Source: Tillandsia leiboldiana (lineage: Eukaryota; Streptophyta; Magnoliopsida; Poales; Bromeliaceae). From it: DNA of 64,000 bases. The notes under the pieces are model-generated. The model did no database searches and had not been told where the DNA came from. It saw only the letters and a list, made by a program, of their open reading frames with translations. Shown piece by piece: positions 10,352 through 21,533 of the stretch. The stretch is from positions 1 to 64,000 of the forward strand of contig JAQNDB010000318.1 in the NCBI GenBank assembly GCA_029204045.2. The letters run 5' to 3'. Within the stretch, counting starts at the first letter, position 1. Every line of letters begins with the position of its first letter. The position numbers and the translations under genes are program-made.

Positions 10352-13300
10352 TGTCACGCCCCGGGTGTAAACCAGAACCCGGGCCCGTCTACAGATCCAC
10401 CGTGCACACGGTATTTCCCGTGTACACGAAGCGCCAAACCTGCTCAGATATAAGAGATAATAATAAAAGAGCAATAAAAACAGAGCTGAACTAAAATCTA
10501 ATACATCTCAGACTGAAGCTGGAAATAAAATACAATACATCTGTATAAATGATACATCAGTCCCTCCCAGCTCACCAAAAAAAATACAACCTGCTGGCAA
10601 AAGCCAGTCCCAAATGTAACAGTACAACCGTCTGAGGAAACCTGGTACCCGAACAGTCCAGCTAACATGCTCATGCTGCCTCGAGATCTATCTACTCAGC
10701 CGTCCTCTCTCCTCGACCCGCCGCTGAAAGCCCAGCAGCACCCGCAGAAGACACTACAAAACAAGGGAGAAGAAAAAGAAGAAAGAAGAATGGGGTGAGA
10801 ACTACTAGTAAACCAGTAGCCTCCCCTAGTGGGTAAAACCTCAAACTCTGACACACCTACTAGGTCTACCAGAGGCAAAAAGGAAAGAAGAGTGGTAAGA
10901 AATGAAACCGCTGAAAAAGGGAAATCTACCACTACTATGCCTCTAAAATACAGTCCTAGACTAGAATAACCGTATGCAACAATAACCAACCGTCCCAGAT
11001 GAACCCAATCTGTACCACCCTCATCATCGGGCAAGAAAGCCGCGCCGATGTGATAGCAAAGTTCCTGCTGCCGCCCTCATCATCGGGCAAATAAGCCGCG
11101 CCGATGTGATAGCAAAACTGTCCATAACTGTCTGGCCCCGGCCTCCGGAGGGGATCTCGAGGGGAGCGACCCACACGAGTAAAGCATCACCGGGCAATAA
11201 CCGCGCCGGTGTGATAAAAGCATCACCGGGCAATAACCGCGCCGGTGTGATAAAAGCAGGATTGGATCACAACTATAAAGCCCCAGTGGAACATAACCCT
11301 CCACTAAAAGAAAACTGATTCCCTATCAGATGCAAACGTAACCATCCGGTCAATCGCCCAATATCCGCGATTGCCGCAATACCCCACAATCAACAACCAT
11401 GTCTCACAAACGACCTCCGGTCAACCGCCCAATATCCGCGGTCGCCGGAATAACCCACAATCACAATCATGTCCCACATCCGACATCTGGTCAACCGCCT
11501 ACTATCCGCGGTTGGCACAAAACCCTCTAGTCCATAATCATGTCCTATCACCGATGTCCTATAACCGACATCCGGTCAACCGCCCAATATCCGCGGTCGC
11601 CGCCAAAACCAATAATCCATAATCCAGGCCCCGGCTACACTATCCCAACCCCTGCTCAAACCCGAGCAACAAATACCACCTGACTAACGAAAGGAGAAAA
11701 GAAACAAACAAGGTTTCTCCTAAGTCAAGTTCCAGCATGAAAGTGTAGCGATAAAAGATGGCCTATCTAGATGTCCATACAAGCATGCAAGTGTTCTCAA
11801 GGAAACAAAGGAAAAGGTGTCCAATAGTGGTTCCACATGTGTAACAATTAATAACTCCGCATAGATATAACCATCATGCTAAAACATTATCCGACCACAC
11901 ATGTCTATAATCCATGTTCCATGATAAAGCATCACTATCCACCTATGCATGTCATAAAATCCTCAAATAGTACCAACCACTAACAGGATAATCATATAGT
12001 CCAAAATAAATAATCCAATCCACATGCAAGGTTAAACGCTAACATTCCATCCATACCATTATGTATAAGTCCCAACCACTATCAAATATCCACAATAGTA
12101 ATTTCCATATGAAGGGCTCACAATTTTATATTACTTTAAGCATGCATGTCCAAATAAAGGGATCACTCTAATATTCCTAGTGAGCATGTCAAAATAGAGG
12201 TAAACAACAACCACCCACCTGGACACGCGCAATCCTCAGCTGTAAAACCTCCTCGCTGTCCAATATCCCCTTTTCATGGCAAATGCTCAAACAGATAAAC
12301 CGCCGCGATCGCTGTTCACAATTACCCCAAAACATACACACAAATAAGCACACAAGTATCCGCAAACATGCTGTCCAGAATTCAGTCCCAAAGATGCCCT
12401 ATTTTTACCTGCGAGAAGTGCCCAGAAAATTCCAAGAAAAATACTCTCACGATCCTCGCGACGAACCCGTCGAAACGAGTACCTGCACGCTCAAATCCAA
12501 GTTTCCTACACTGAGAAACAAATCTGACAAGGGAACCACCCCGAAATAAACTGCTCTAAAAAACTGTAGCACTAATTCCTGTAAACAGAGATTTCTCACA
12601 TTCGAAAAATATTAAGAAAATTCTAAGAAAATTTTGGGATATTCCTCGTGATGTGAAGACGCAAAATGCCTTTTGAATCACCACAATCCGATGCCTGTGC
12701 ACGAAGATATGGCCGAAATACCGAACCGCTGTCCAAAACTCCACCCAAGAAAAAGGGTCAAATGGAAGCTCGGGGAACTCCAAGATAAACTCGAAATGAG
12801 GAGGAGCTCAAAACAGGAAGATCAAAGCCCTACCTGTCGTGAGTCCAACGGCGTAAGAATCGCCTCAATCGGAGGTCGGAGTAAGCCGGGGGAGTGCTCG
12901 CACCAAAATGCGACGAAGAAGATCACAAACGAACGAGCGTCGTGCCGCGCCGTAAAAATGGAAACCTCGGGATGCGTGCCGCTGAAAAATCTGGAAATTT
13001 GCAGATGGAACTGGCTCTGGGGGAGGAGGATTTCTTGTGAGGGTGGCACAGTGAAAAGAAGAACAGGGAAGAAGCTCTCTTCAGTGGAACTCGTCCTATT
13101 TATATGCTGGAAGAAACAAATCCAAAAATACCCATCCTGTCCTTTTTTCCGGGCGCTCCGGATTTTCGGGCGGCTACAGTGTTGGGCCCGGCCCAACACT
13201 ATGCGCGCCCGAAAGCCCCTCGGGCCTCCACGTCGCCCACAAAACAGGCAACAGCGGGAGCCACCACTCCCGCTGCGCCGCGTGGCCACCCCCGGGGATC

Positions 13301-14026
13301 GACACGTGGCGCCCCCAACGCGCGGGAAACCGCGGTCAGCGCCCACGTGCCGCCTGCCAGCGCCGCCTGCCAACCCTGTCGGACACGCGCCCCGAGGCCA
13401 TCCGCACCCCTTCGGTGCACCGAGCGCGCTTCACCGCACCAACCACCGTCCGCCACGTGTCCACCCCGGTCCACCGTGCGCCCCGCGCTCTCCGTAGACC
13501 GCGCCCCACGAACCGGCCCACTCCCGAGCCGCCACGCGTCCAGCCCCCGGTGCACGCCCGCCGCGTGGACCGGGCGGCCCGCGCCCCTGCCCGCCGCGCT
13601 GCCCGCGGCTGCTCCGCCGCTGCCCGCCGCCGCCGCCGCTGCCCGCCGGCGGCCGGAAACACTGTTCCGGCATGAACAGTAACCAATGCGCAAAATATCA
13701 AGTAGGTAGTCCATTTTGACCGTTTTCGCGCGCTGAATCCGAATCCGATGTCCGATTTGCCAAATTCCAATCCCAAAATTTGTCGAAGGCATCCGGAAAG
13801 GTGTTCCTCGGTCCAAACATCGCGCTGAGTCCATTTTTAACATCCGCTTCGCGCGAAACCACTTCTAAAGATCCGACGGAGTCCACTGATCACTCACGTG
13901 ATCCATTAAGCCCGAAGTCCGCCACTTGTGTCCAATTGGTGCACAAACACCTCCAACGCACAGTACAGGCTCCCCAGATGTCACCAATGACTCTACCACA
14001 GCTCTGCAGAGATCCAGGTCATCACA
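10352..14026 (-). repeat. LTR B of array
   Basis: A 3675-bp LTR from TGTCACGCCCCGGG to GTCATCACA. It is near-identical to LTRs A and C. It differs from A in carrying two copies of the 36-bp CATCACCGGG unit (11181-11252). Hairpin units are at 11351-11373, 11422-11444, 11492-11514 and 11577-11599. TATA box at 13095-13104 and GC-rich block at 13160-13670. It serves as 5' LTR for internal 1 and 3' LTR for internal 2. Confidence 0.9.
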
Positions 14027-14679
14027 TCCTCCCCCACTAAAAGAAAGTTTCGTCCTCGAAACTAAAGTTATTCCTCAATCCGGAATCTCAACCAAATAGA
14101 GGGGGTAAATATCCAATCATCCACTACTCAAGCTCCCAAGGCTGTCTAATACCTCCTCCAGAGACGCGATACAACCCTCGGGTCTCTAACTAGAACAAAA
14201 TAGAGGCGGCCATTCCAGAAAAACCGCACCACCTCATCCAAGTACAGCTGGGCTAACCGCTCGAGCTACCAAGTAGTCTGCATCGGTACAAGCATCCGCT
14301 CCTCCCAGGGCCCCCGATAAACCAACCACCAGTCCATCGACACAAAAGCTTGATCCCAATACCTCTGTACTCCCAAGGTATCCAATATAAATCCCCCATC
14401 TGATCACGTAGCCTCTGATCTCAAGTCTTTAAACCGTCGGGATGTAGAAGCAATTCCCCGACTCTCCGGCCTCAACACACAGCCATAGGCAGTCGAGAAA
14501 ACCAGATTACAAATCCACCTTCAGGAAGACTCGGGACCCTTACAGCTGGTAAATCAAATCCTCCATGCTCGACAAGGGTGCTAGCTCCCGATGGTCACTT
14601 CATCAAATTCCCGGGGATCCACACAAAGCCGAAGTGAACCAACCGTCCACAACTCGAATAGCACCGGCACCCCAAAGGC
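14027..14679 (-). mobile_element. Internal region 2 of array, left part
   Basis: Starts with the polypurine tract and GTTTCGAGGACGAAAC (minus strand), then the integrase relic (14149-14253). It ends inside the RT relic, where Tekay inserted. The last five bases, AAGGC (14675-14679), are repeated after the insertion at 24215-24219. Confidence 0.88.
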
Positions 14680-14956
14680 TGTAAGACCCGGCTTTTCCTT
14701 AACCCTTCTGGTCACCCTCTTCTTGTAATGCCTGACCGGGGGCCTCATTTTTGGCATTTTTCCGGACAGACCGTCGGGGCCCGCAAATAATTTTAGGCGG
14801 TAGAGCTCGCGGAACGGAGCGCGTGGGCGCGATCGGTTTATTTTTCCGACTCCCGGTCTGACCATAATTAATTCTCGAAGTTGGGGTCCCCCTTAGACGC
14901 CTCGGGATCCGTGTTGGCAGCCGCACACCTTTTAAGGTAAACCCTAATTCTCTTAG

Positions 14957-14965
14957 TATATATAT
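14957..14965 (+). promoter_or_regulatory. TATA box of Tekay 5' LTR
   Basis: TATATATAT precedes a pyrimidine-rich transcribed leader; the same box is at 21811-21819 in the 3' LTR. The GC array would therefore be transcribed. Confidence 0.55.
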
Positions 14966-15224
14966 GTGGCCGTGAGGGAAAGAGGATTAGGGTTCCTCTT
15001 ATTTTTCTTTTGGTGGCCGCCTCTTTTCTTTTTCTTCCTCCCTCGTAGCCGCCGGCAAAGAGAAACCAAGCACACCGCAAGGGTGGACCGGTGGAGGCAA
15101 GCGGACGATCCCTCTCTTCCTCCTCTTTCGCACATCAAGGTGAGTCGGACGCGTTTCGTTCGGGGGAATCTCCCTCTTTCTTTCTTTTGTTGGTCACGAG
15201 GAGGGAGGAGGCCCGGCGCCGTCG

Positions 15225-16010
15225 CGCACCGCGGGCCGTGCGCCCGCGCGGCGCTCGGCCGCGCGGGGCCGCTAGCAGGAGGGGCGCCCGCGCGGGCTGG
15301 TGCCGCGCGGGGCCGCCCCGCACCGCGGGCCACGCGCCCGCGCGGCGCACGGCCGCGCGGGGCCGCCCCGCACCGCGGGCCGCGCGCCCGCGCGGCGCTC
15401 GGCCGCGCGGGGGCCGCCCGCAGGAGGGGGCGCCGCGCGGGCTGGTGCCGCGCGGGGCCGCCCCGCACCGCGAGCCGCGCACCCGCGCGGCGCTCGGCCG
15501 CGCGGGGGCCGCCCGCAGGAGGGGGCGCCCGCGCGGGCTGGTGCCGCGCGGGGACGCCCCGCACCGCGGGCCGCGCGCCCGCGCGGCGCTCGGCCGCGCG
15601 GGGCCGCCCGCAGGAGGGGGGGCGCCCGCGCGGGGCCGCCCCGCACCGCGGGCAGCGCGCCCGCGCGGCGCTCGGCCGCGCGGGGCCGCCCGCAGGAGGG
15701 GCGCCCGCGCGGGCTGGTGCCGCGCGGGGCCGCCCCGCACCGCGGGCAGCGCGCCCGCGCGGCGCTCGGCCGCGCGGGGCCGCCCGCAGGAGGGGCGCCC
15801 GCGCGGGCTGGTGCCGCGCGGGGTCGCCCCGCACCGCGGGCAGCGCGCCCGCGCGGCGCTCGGCCGCGCGGGGCCGCCCGCAGGAGGGGCGCCCGCGCGG
15901 GCTGGTGCCGCGCGGGGTCGCCCCGCACCGCGGGCCGCGCGCCCGCGCGGCGCTCGGCCGCGCGGGGCCGCCCGCAGGAGGGGCGCTGCGCGGGCTGGTG
16001 CCGCGCGGGG
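15225..16010 (+). repeat. GC-rich 94-bp minisatellite inside Tekay 5' LTR
   Basis: The landmark GCGCTCGGCC recurs with exact 94-bp spacing at 15668, 15762, 15856 and 15950, and with shorter spacing upstream, for about nine landmarks in all. The 3' LTR counterpart (about 22079-22790) has about eight. Nearly every frame on both strands is open here because stop codons are rare in such GC-rich sequence. Confidence 0.85.
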
Positions 16011-17447
16011 CTGCGCCCTGGCAGGGTGTTCGTCGCACGGGCCGGTGCCGTGCGAAGAACTCCGCCGCACGCTGTAGGGAGTCGTTGTAAGTTTCGGACT
16101 TCTAAGTCTCGATTTGCCTATGTTCCTTCAGGAGTGCGGGACGCTGTGGGCGACTGGAGCACAGACGCGGACTGGACGAACGCAGGACGACGCACACAAG
16201 GTGGGTACGTTCCCGGGGGTTTCGGGAATGGGGTTTAACTGTTAGAAATAGCATGTTGGGGCAAGGTGGAATTGTCAGTCTCCTTCTGTTTATGCACTAA
16301 CCCTGTTATGTTATGTTATGATACTCAATGTCAATCTGAGGCTCAAATTTGCTACACGCACACCCGCGGTTTGGCCACCGCAAGGGTGTGCTTTTCCGGA
16401 AAAGTGGTACGTTGACCCGTGTACCCCACGCGGAGGTGGCGTTAGGAATGGGGGCCCCCATGGGTGGGGGGTGTGAGCGGTGACGTCGAGGCAGGTGCTC
16501 GGCGGCCGAGGCAGGTGCTCGGCGGTGGGCATCGGGGAAGGTGCCCGATGTTGCTTTGTGAGGCAGGTGCTCGGCGGTGGGCATCGGGGAAGGTGCCCGA
16601 TGTCGTAATGATACAGGGTGTGGTTAAGGTGGAAGGTGCATGGGAGGGATAGTTGCTCCGGTGTTTGTGGTTTGCCTTATCTTTGTTTACTACGCTTATC
16701 ATGCTATTTCTAGTCACTGACTTCCCACTTCGTGACAGGTTCGTCCAGGGGCGAGTGCTAGGGCGCCGGTGAGGACGTTAGGGTGCTGATCTGATTTATG
16801 GGTGACTTCAGATACAGTGACTCTTCTTTCCCTTTTCTTTTATTATTCATGGTAGCTAGTTGTGGATTGCGACACCCCCGTGGGGTCGAAGTGGATGTTG
16901 CCCTTTTCTTTCCTTTCTTTTTGAATAATTGAATGAATACTACGTTCTCTCTTACTTGGCCGTTTTGAACGATGAAAAACAAAGAAAACCGTTTGCGAAA
17001 ACTATTTTTAAAACGTGGGTGTCGTGTGGGCACCAAGCTTTATAAACCTTGTGGGATTTATGTGTTTACGAACTGTTTTCACAAACGAGGGCATCGTGTG
17101 GATGCCGCTTTCAAAACCTTGTGATTATTTATCCTTTCAAAACACCGGCCTCTATGCTCTAAGTGAATGCTAGAATGTCACGTGAATTGTTTGGTTGTAT
17201 GTGTACGAGACCCCAACTGATGTGGTTAGAGATTGTATGTACTACGCCTAGTGAGACACTTTGTAGTTGAGACGTCGTGCATATACAAAGGGGCCTCTGC
17301 TCATTTGCAGAGCGAATTTGTGTATGCGGCGGGTCTGTGCACGCGCCGGGGAGTAATGTTTTACAAAAAAAAATATATGGCTGAATCAGGGGCATCGGTG
17401 GCTCCTCTTCCGCGCGATTCGAACCCCCGGGGCGTGACAGATTTAGA

Positions 17448-17459
17448 TGGTATCAGAGA
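17448..17459 (+). other. Primer-binding site of Tekay
   Basis: TGGTATCAGAGA starts eight bases after the LTR end, fitting initiator-Met tRNA priming. Confidence 0.8.
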
Positions 17460-17681
17460 GGTAAACTTTAACCACAACAGTCGGGGCCTAACATCCACGG
17501 GCGCAATACTCTGGCTACTGAGTAATAAAGTGAACACGGGATAAATAAAACGCGAGTGCTCGTTGGGGGAAAAAGGGGGGAGGGAATTAGTGTTCTTTTC
17601 TTTTCTCCCTCTAGTGCCAGCACTAGTGGCGTGCCGTCTTATTTAAACTAGGAGTAACTGGTTCGTGCAAATGTTCAGATC

Positions 17682-18060
17682 ATGGCCAGGACTAGATCCA
17701 CAGCCGAGGACAAGGGGGCGAACCTACCAAACGAGCGAGACCGTGTGCGCGCCAACCTGGCCGACTTCAAGAAATACGATCCGCCAACGTTCGAGGGGGA
17801 CACGACGGACCCCTGGGTTGTGGAGAAATGGGTGGATACGATGGAGAAATTATTCGAGGACCTATTGATGGAAGACCATGAGCGGGTCCCCCTGGCCGCC
17901 CACTTGCTCGAGGGGAACGCCCGCATTTGGTGGAAGACCGTACGCCCCGACTCTGCGTCGGGCGCTACCCTTCCGTCATGGACTACCTTTAAACAGCAGC
18001 TATTCGGGGCGTTCTTTACCAACAGCGTGAAGAAACAACTGGAGGCCGCGTCTATTCGAT
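17682..18060 (+). pseudogene. Tekay gag, truncated
   Basis: Start ATG at 17682 (MARTRSTAEDKG). Residues 25-125 fit the plant retrotransposon gag domain: PPTFEGDTTDPWVVEKWVD, then LAAHLLEGNARIWWK and WTTFKQQLFGAFF. The frame loses gag character after LEAASIRW, about residue 126. Zinc-knuckle nucleocapsid is absent and protease-like sequence follows about 20 codons later in another frame. So the C-terminal half of gag is deleted. The usual product packages RNA into virus-like particles in the cytoplasm; this one lacks the RNA-binding knuckle. Confidence 0.85.
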
Positions 18061-18074
18061 GGGTCAGCAGGAGA

Positions 18075-18606
18075 CGCACCCGTCTGAGCACGTCGTCGCA
18101 GGTATCACTCTTGCTTCTGTTTATCGCGCTAGAACCCTTTTTGACACCGGAGCGACCCTCTCGTTTATGTCCCGAGACTTCGCACTGACCCATGATTTTG
18201 AGTTGAGACCCCTTACCCAGTTTGATGACCGTACACACCGCGGGGGGATCCTTGGAGGCACGCAACATGGTGCCTTCCTGCCCTATATGGATGGGAAGGC
18301 TTCCGTGCCCCTGGGATCTGGTAGTCATTCTATTGAAAGAGTATGATGTAGTGCTCGGAATGGATTGGCTCACGTGGTACCTTGCGGTCATAGACTGCGA
18401 GAAGCGCGAGGTACGACTGATGTACCCCGATTTTCCGGAGAACGTGTACTTGGCTTGCAAGAGCGTTTCCTTTTCTTCCATGATTCCTGCATCCCGAGCC
18501 AGGAAGCTGGTAGAGGGCGGGTGTATGGCCTACTTGGTGTCGGTGGCCCTGGCCGCCGGATCCTCCACGGCACTCCCCGACATCCCTGTGGTGAGGGACT
18601 TCCCAG
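18075..18606 (+). pseudogene. Tekay protease, frame-broken
   Basis: The first part (frame of 18059-18346) has the aspartic protease motif LFDTGATLSFMS, with catalytic D-T-G. Near 18220 the frame shifts by one base. The second part continues in the next frame with YDVVLGMDWLTWYLAVIDC, typical of the protease C-terminal lobe, and reaches the linker DIPVVRDFPDVF. At a run of six T (about 18608) the frame shifts again into RT. The two coding shifts and the missing gag end mean no processed protease could be made from this copy. Confidence 0.82.
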
Positions 18607-20680
18607 ATGTTTTTTCCGGCCGAACTACCTGGATTACCCCCCGAGCGAGAAGTTGTCTTTCCCATTGAGCTTCCACCCGGCACTCGACCAATCACGAAGG
18701 CCCCCTACAGGATGGCCTTCGCGGAGCTGAAGGAACTTAAGGCGCAGCTAGAGGACCTTCTGGACAAGGGGTTTATCCGACCGAGTGTGTCCCCTTGGGG
18801 CGCACCTGTACTCTTTGTACGAAAGAAAGACGGGAGCTTGCGGTTGTGCATCGACTACCGGGAAATCAACAAAGTCACAGTGAAAAACAAGTACCCCTTA
18901 CCTAGGATTGATGACCTCTTTGACCAGCTGCGGGGTGCAACTGTCTTTTCAAAAATCGACCTGCAGTCGGGCTACCACCAGCTCAGAGTTCGAGACGAGG
19001 ATATTCCGAAGACGGCATTCCGGACTCGGTATGGCCATTACGAGTTCACAGTAATGCCGTTCGGGCTTACCAATGCCCCAGCGGTGTTCATGGACATGAT
19101 GAACCGAGTTTTCAGACCCTTCCTGGATCAGTTCGTTGTGGTCTTCATCGACGACATCCTGATTTACTCCACCACCGATGAGAAGCACGAGGAGCACCTT
19201 CGAATTGTTCTACAGACCCTTAGGGAGCAGGAGCTGTTCGCAAAACTTAAGAAATGCGAATTCTGGCTTCGCGAAGTGGGGTTTCTAGGGCATATCATTT
19301 CAGCAGCAGGAGTCGCAGTGGATCCCAAGAAGGTGGAGTCGGTGACCGACTGGCCCCAGCCGACCACAGTGACAGAGGTGCGCAGCTTCTTGGGCCTTGC
19401 GGGATACTACAGACGTTTCGTGGAGGGTTTCTCGAAGATTGCGACCCCTCTGAACCGCCTAACCCGGAAAGGAGTAAAGTTCATATGGACGGTCCAATGC
19501 CAAGAGAGCTTTGAAGAACTTAAGAAACGGTTAACAAGAGCGCCTGTGCTTGCCTTACCAACCCCTGGAGAAGACTACGAAGTCTACTGCGATGCATCGC
19601 GAATAGGACTGGGAGGAGTACTAATGCAGCAAGGAAGAGTCATTGCCTATGCTTCAAGACAACTCAAGGATTACGAACAGAACTACCCGACCCATGACTT
19701 GGAGCTTGCCGCAGTGGTCTTCGTTCTGAAACTGTGGAGGCACTACCTCTACGGTGTGCATTGCAACGTGTTCTCGGACCACCAAAGCCTTAAGTACCTT
19801 TTCACCCAGAAGGAGCTTAACCTACGGCAGAGGAGGTGGTTGGAGCTACTGAAGGACTACGACTTAACCATCCAGTACCACCCGGGGAAAGCAAATGTGG
19901 TAGCCGACGCTCTAAGCCGAAAGGGACAAGCAGAAGGAACTTCGGCGGGCGCGATCACGCAGCAGAACGACTTGATCGCGGAATTTTCACGATTGAGGTT
20001 GGAAGTGGTACCAGCAGGGACGGTTGAGCGACTGTTGACCCTAACAGTCGCGCCGACCCTATTGGAGAGGATTCGGGAAGGCCAAGGTGCGGATCCGCAG
20101 CTACAGCTGGAACGAGATAGGATTTCACCGGAGCAAGAAGGAGACTTTGCAGTGGGAACGGACGGCACCCTTCGGTTCCGAGGGCGGATCTGCGTGCCCG
20201 ATCTGCCGGATCTAAAGAAAGAAATCCTGACTGAAGCACATTGCGCCCCCTACGTGGCGCACCCTGGAGGCACCAAGATGTACCGGGATATCCGACAGAC
20301 CTTCTGGTGGCCAAGATTGAAGGGAGATGTGACGCTGTTCGTGGCTCACTGTTTGATTTGCCAACAGGTGAAAGCCGAGCATCAGCGGCCGGCGGGGAAA
20401 TTGCAACCTCTACCCGTGCCCGAATGGAAGTGGGAGCAAGTCACAATGGACTTCGTCACCGGATTCCCCCGTTCGCAACAGGGACACGACGCTATCTGGG
20501 TTGTCGTGGATCGGCTAACGAAGTCAGCTCACTTCCTACCCATCCACACGACCTGGACACGTGACCGGCTGGCACAGGTCTACCTCAGCGAGATTGTAAG
20601 GCTGCACGGGGTGCCAACGACGATCACCTCGGACAGGGACACGAGGTTCGTTTCGAACTTTTGGAAGAGTCTAAACGAGC
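18607..20680 (+). pseudogene. Tekay reverse transcriptase, RNase H and integrase N-terminus
   Basis: An intact stretch of about 690 codons. RT: GAPVLFVRKKDGSLRLCIDYR near 18802, IDLQSGYHQL near 18955, and catalytic FIDDILIYS at 19146. RNase H: YCDASRIGLGGVL (about 19585) through DHQSLKYLF. Integrase zinc finger: H-x-H then CLICQQVK (about 20240-20375). Integrase core: first Asp in MDFVTGF (about 20449), second in SDRDTRF (about 20631). The frame is lost by a one-base change near 20680. It would copy element RNA into cDNA and insert it. RT and RNase H look chemically complete; integrase is split. Confidence 0.92.
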
Positions 20681-21497
20681 CTTGGGGACCAAGTTACACT
20701 TCAGCTCAGCCTTTCACCCCCAGACGGACGGGCAATCCGAGCGGGTGATCCAGATACTCGAGGACATGCTTCGGGCGTGCGTGCTGGATTTGGGAGACGG
20801 ATGGTCGCGCTACCTACCCCTTGCAGAGTTCGCTTATAACAACAGCTACCAAGCGAGCATTAAGATGGCGCCGTACGAAGCGTTGTACGGCAGACGCTGT
20901 AGATCCCCGATCTGCTGGGACGATCTGGGGGAGAGAAAGTTTTTGGGGCCGGACCTAGTGGCCGAGACAGAGGAAAGGGTGCGCCTCATCAGGCGACGTT
21001 TGGCGACCGCCCAGAGCCGGCAAAAGAGTTACGCGGACCAGAGACGTCGCGACTTGGAATTCCAGGTGGGAGAGCACGTGTTACTGCGGGTGTCGCCGTC
21101 GAAGGGGGTGAAGCGGTTTGGGTTGAGGGGCAAGCTGAGCCCGCGGTACATAGGGCCGTTTGAGATTCTGGAGCGCATCGGCCCGGTAGCCTACCGCCTC
21201 GCCCTACCGCCGAACCTTGACCGCGTTCATGATGTGTTCCACGTATCCATGCTTCGGAAATACCTCCCCGACCCATCGCGAGTGCTTGACGCCTCCGCGA
21301 TTGAACTCAAGGAGGATCTAAGTTTCGCGGAAGTACCAGTGCGGATCCTAGCCCGGGAGGACAAAAAGCTGCGTAGTCGGACGATTCCCTACGTAAAGGT
21401 GCTTTGGAGCAATCAAGAAGAGCGTGAGGCAACTTGGGAACCCGAGTCAAAGATGAGGGAGTGCTACCCGGACCTGTTCGCCGCTGGGGAAGATTAA
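20680..21497 (+). pseudogene. Tekay integrase C-terminus with chromodomain
   Basis: Continues integrase in the next frame: FHPQTDGQSERVIQ supplies the third catalytic residue (Glu). Then MAPYEALYGRRCRSPICW and the GPFEILERIGPVAYRLALP GPY/F-like module follow. The C-terminus (about 21295-21480) is a chromodomain: EDLSFAEVPVRIL, PYVKVLWSNQEEREATWEPE and YPDLF. In chromoviruses this domain steers integration toward particular chromatin. It ends at a TAA (21495-21497) about 35 bp before the 3' LTR. Confidence 0.92.
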
Positions 21498-21533
21498 GTT
21501 TCGGGGACGAAACTTGTTTTTAGCGGTAAGTGG

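Larger units (their letters stand above)
14680..17439 (+). repeat. Tekay 5' LTR
   Basis: A 2760-bp LTR, TGTAAGACCCGGC ... CCGGGGCGTGACA. It has a TATA box, then a pyrimidine-rich stretch, a GC-rich 94-bp-unit array (about 15225-16010), a duplicated TGCTCGGCGGTGGGCATCGG block (about 16555-16605), and an AT-richer end. Outside the array I noticed six substitutions and one homopolymer indel against the 3' LTR. Confidence 0.93.

Noticed and set aside
14953..16238. Overlapping open frames of 200-374 codons on both strands in the GC-rich Tekay LTR, repeated at 21807-23012
   Set aside because: They are Arg/Ala/Gly/Pro repeats produced by a stop-poor GC minisatellite, open in nearly every frame, and lie inside an LTR.
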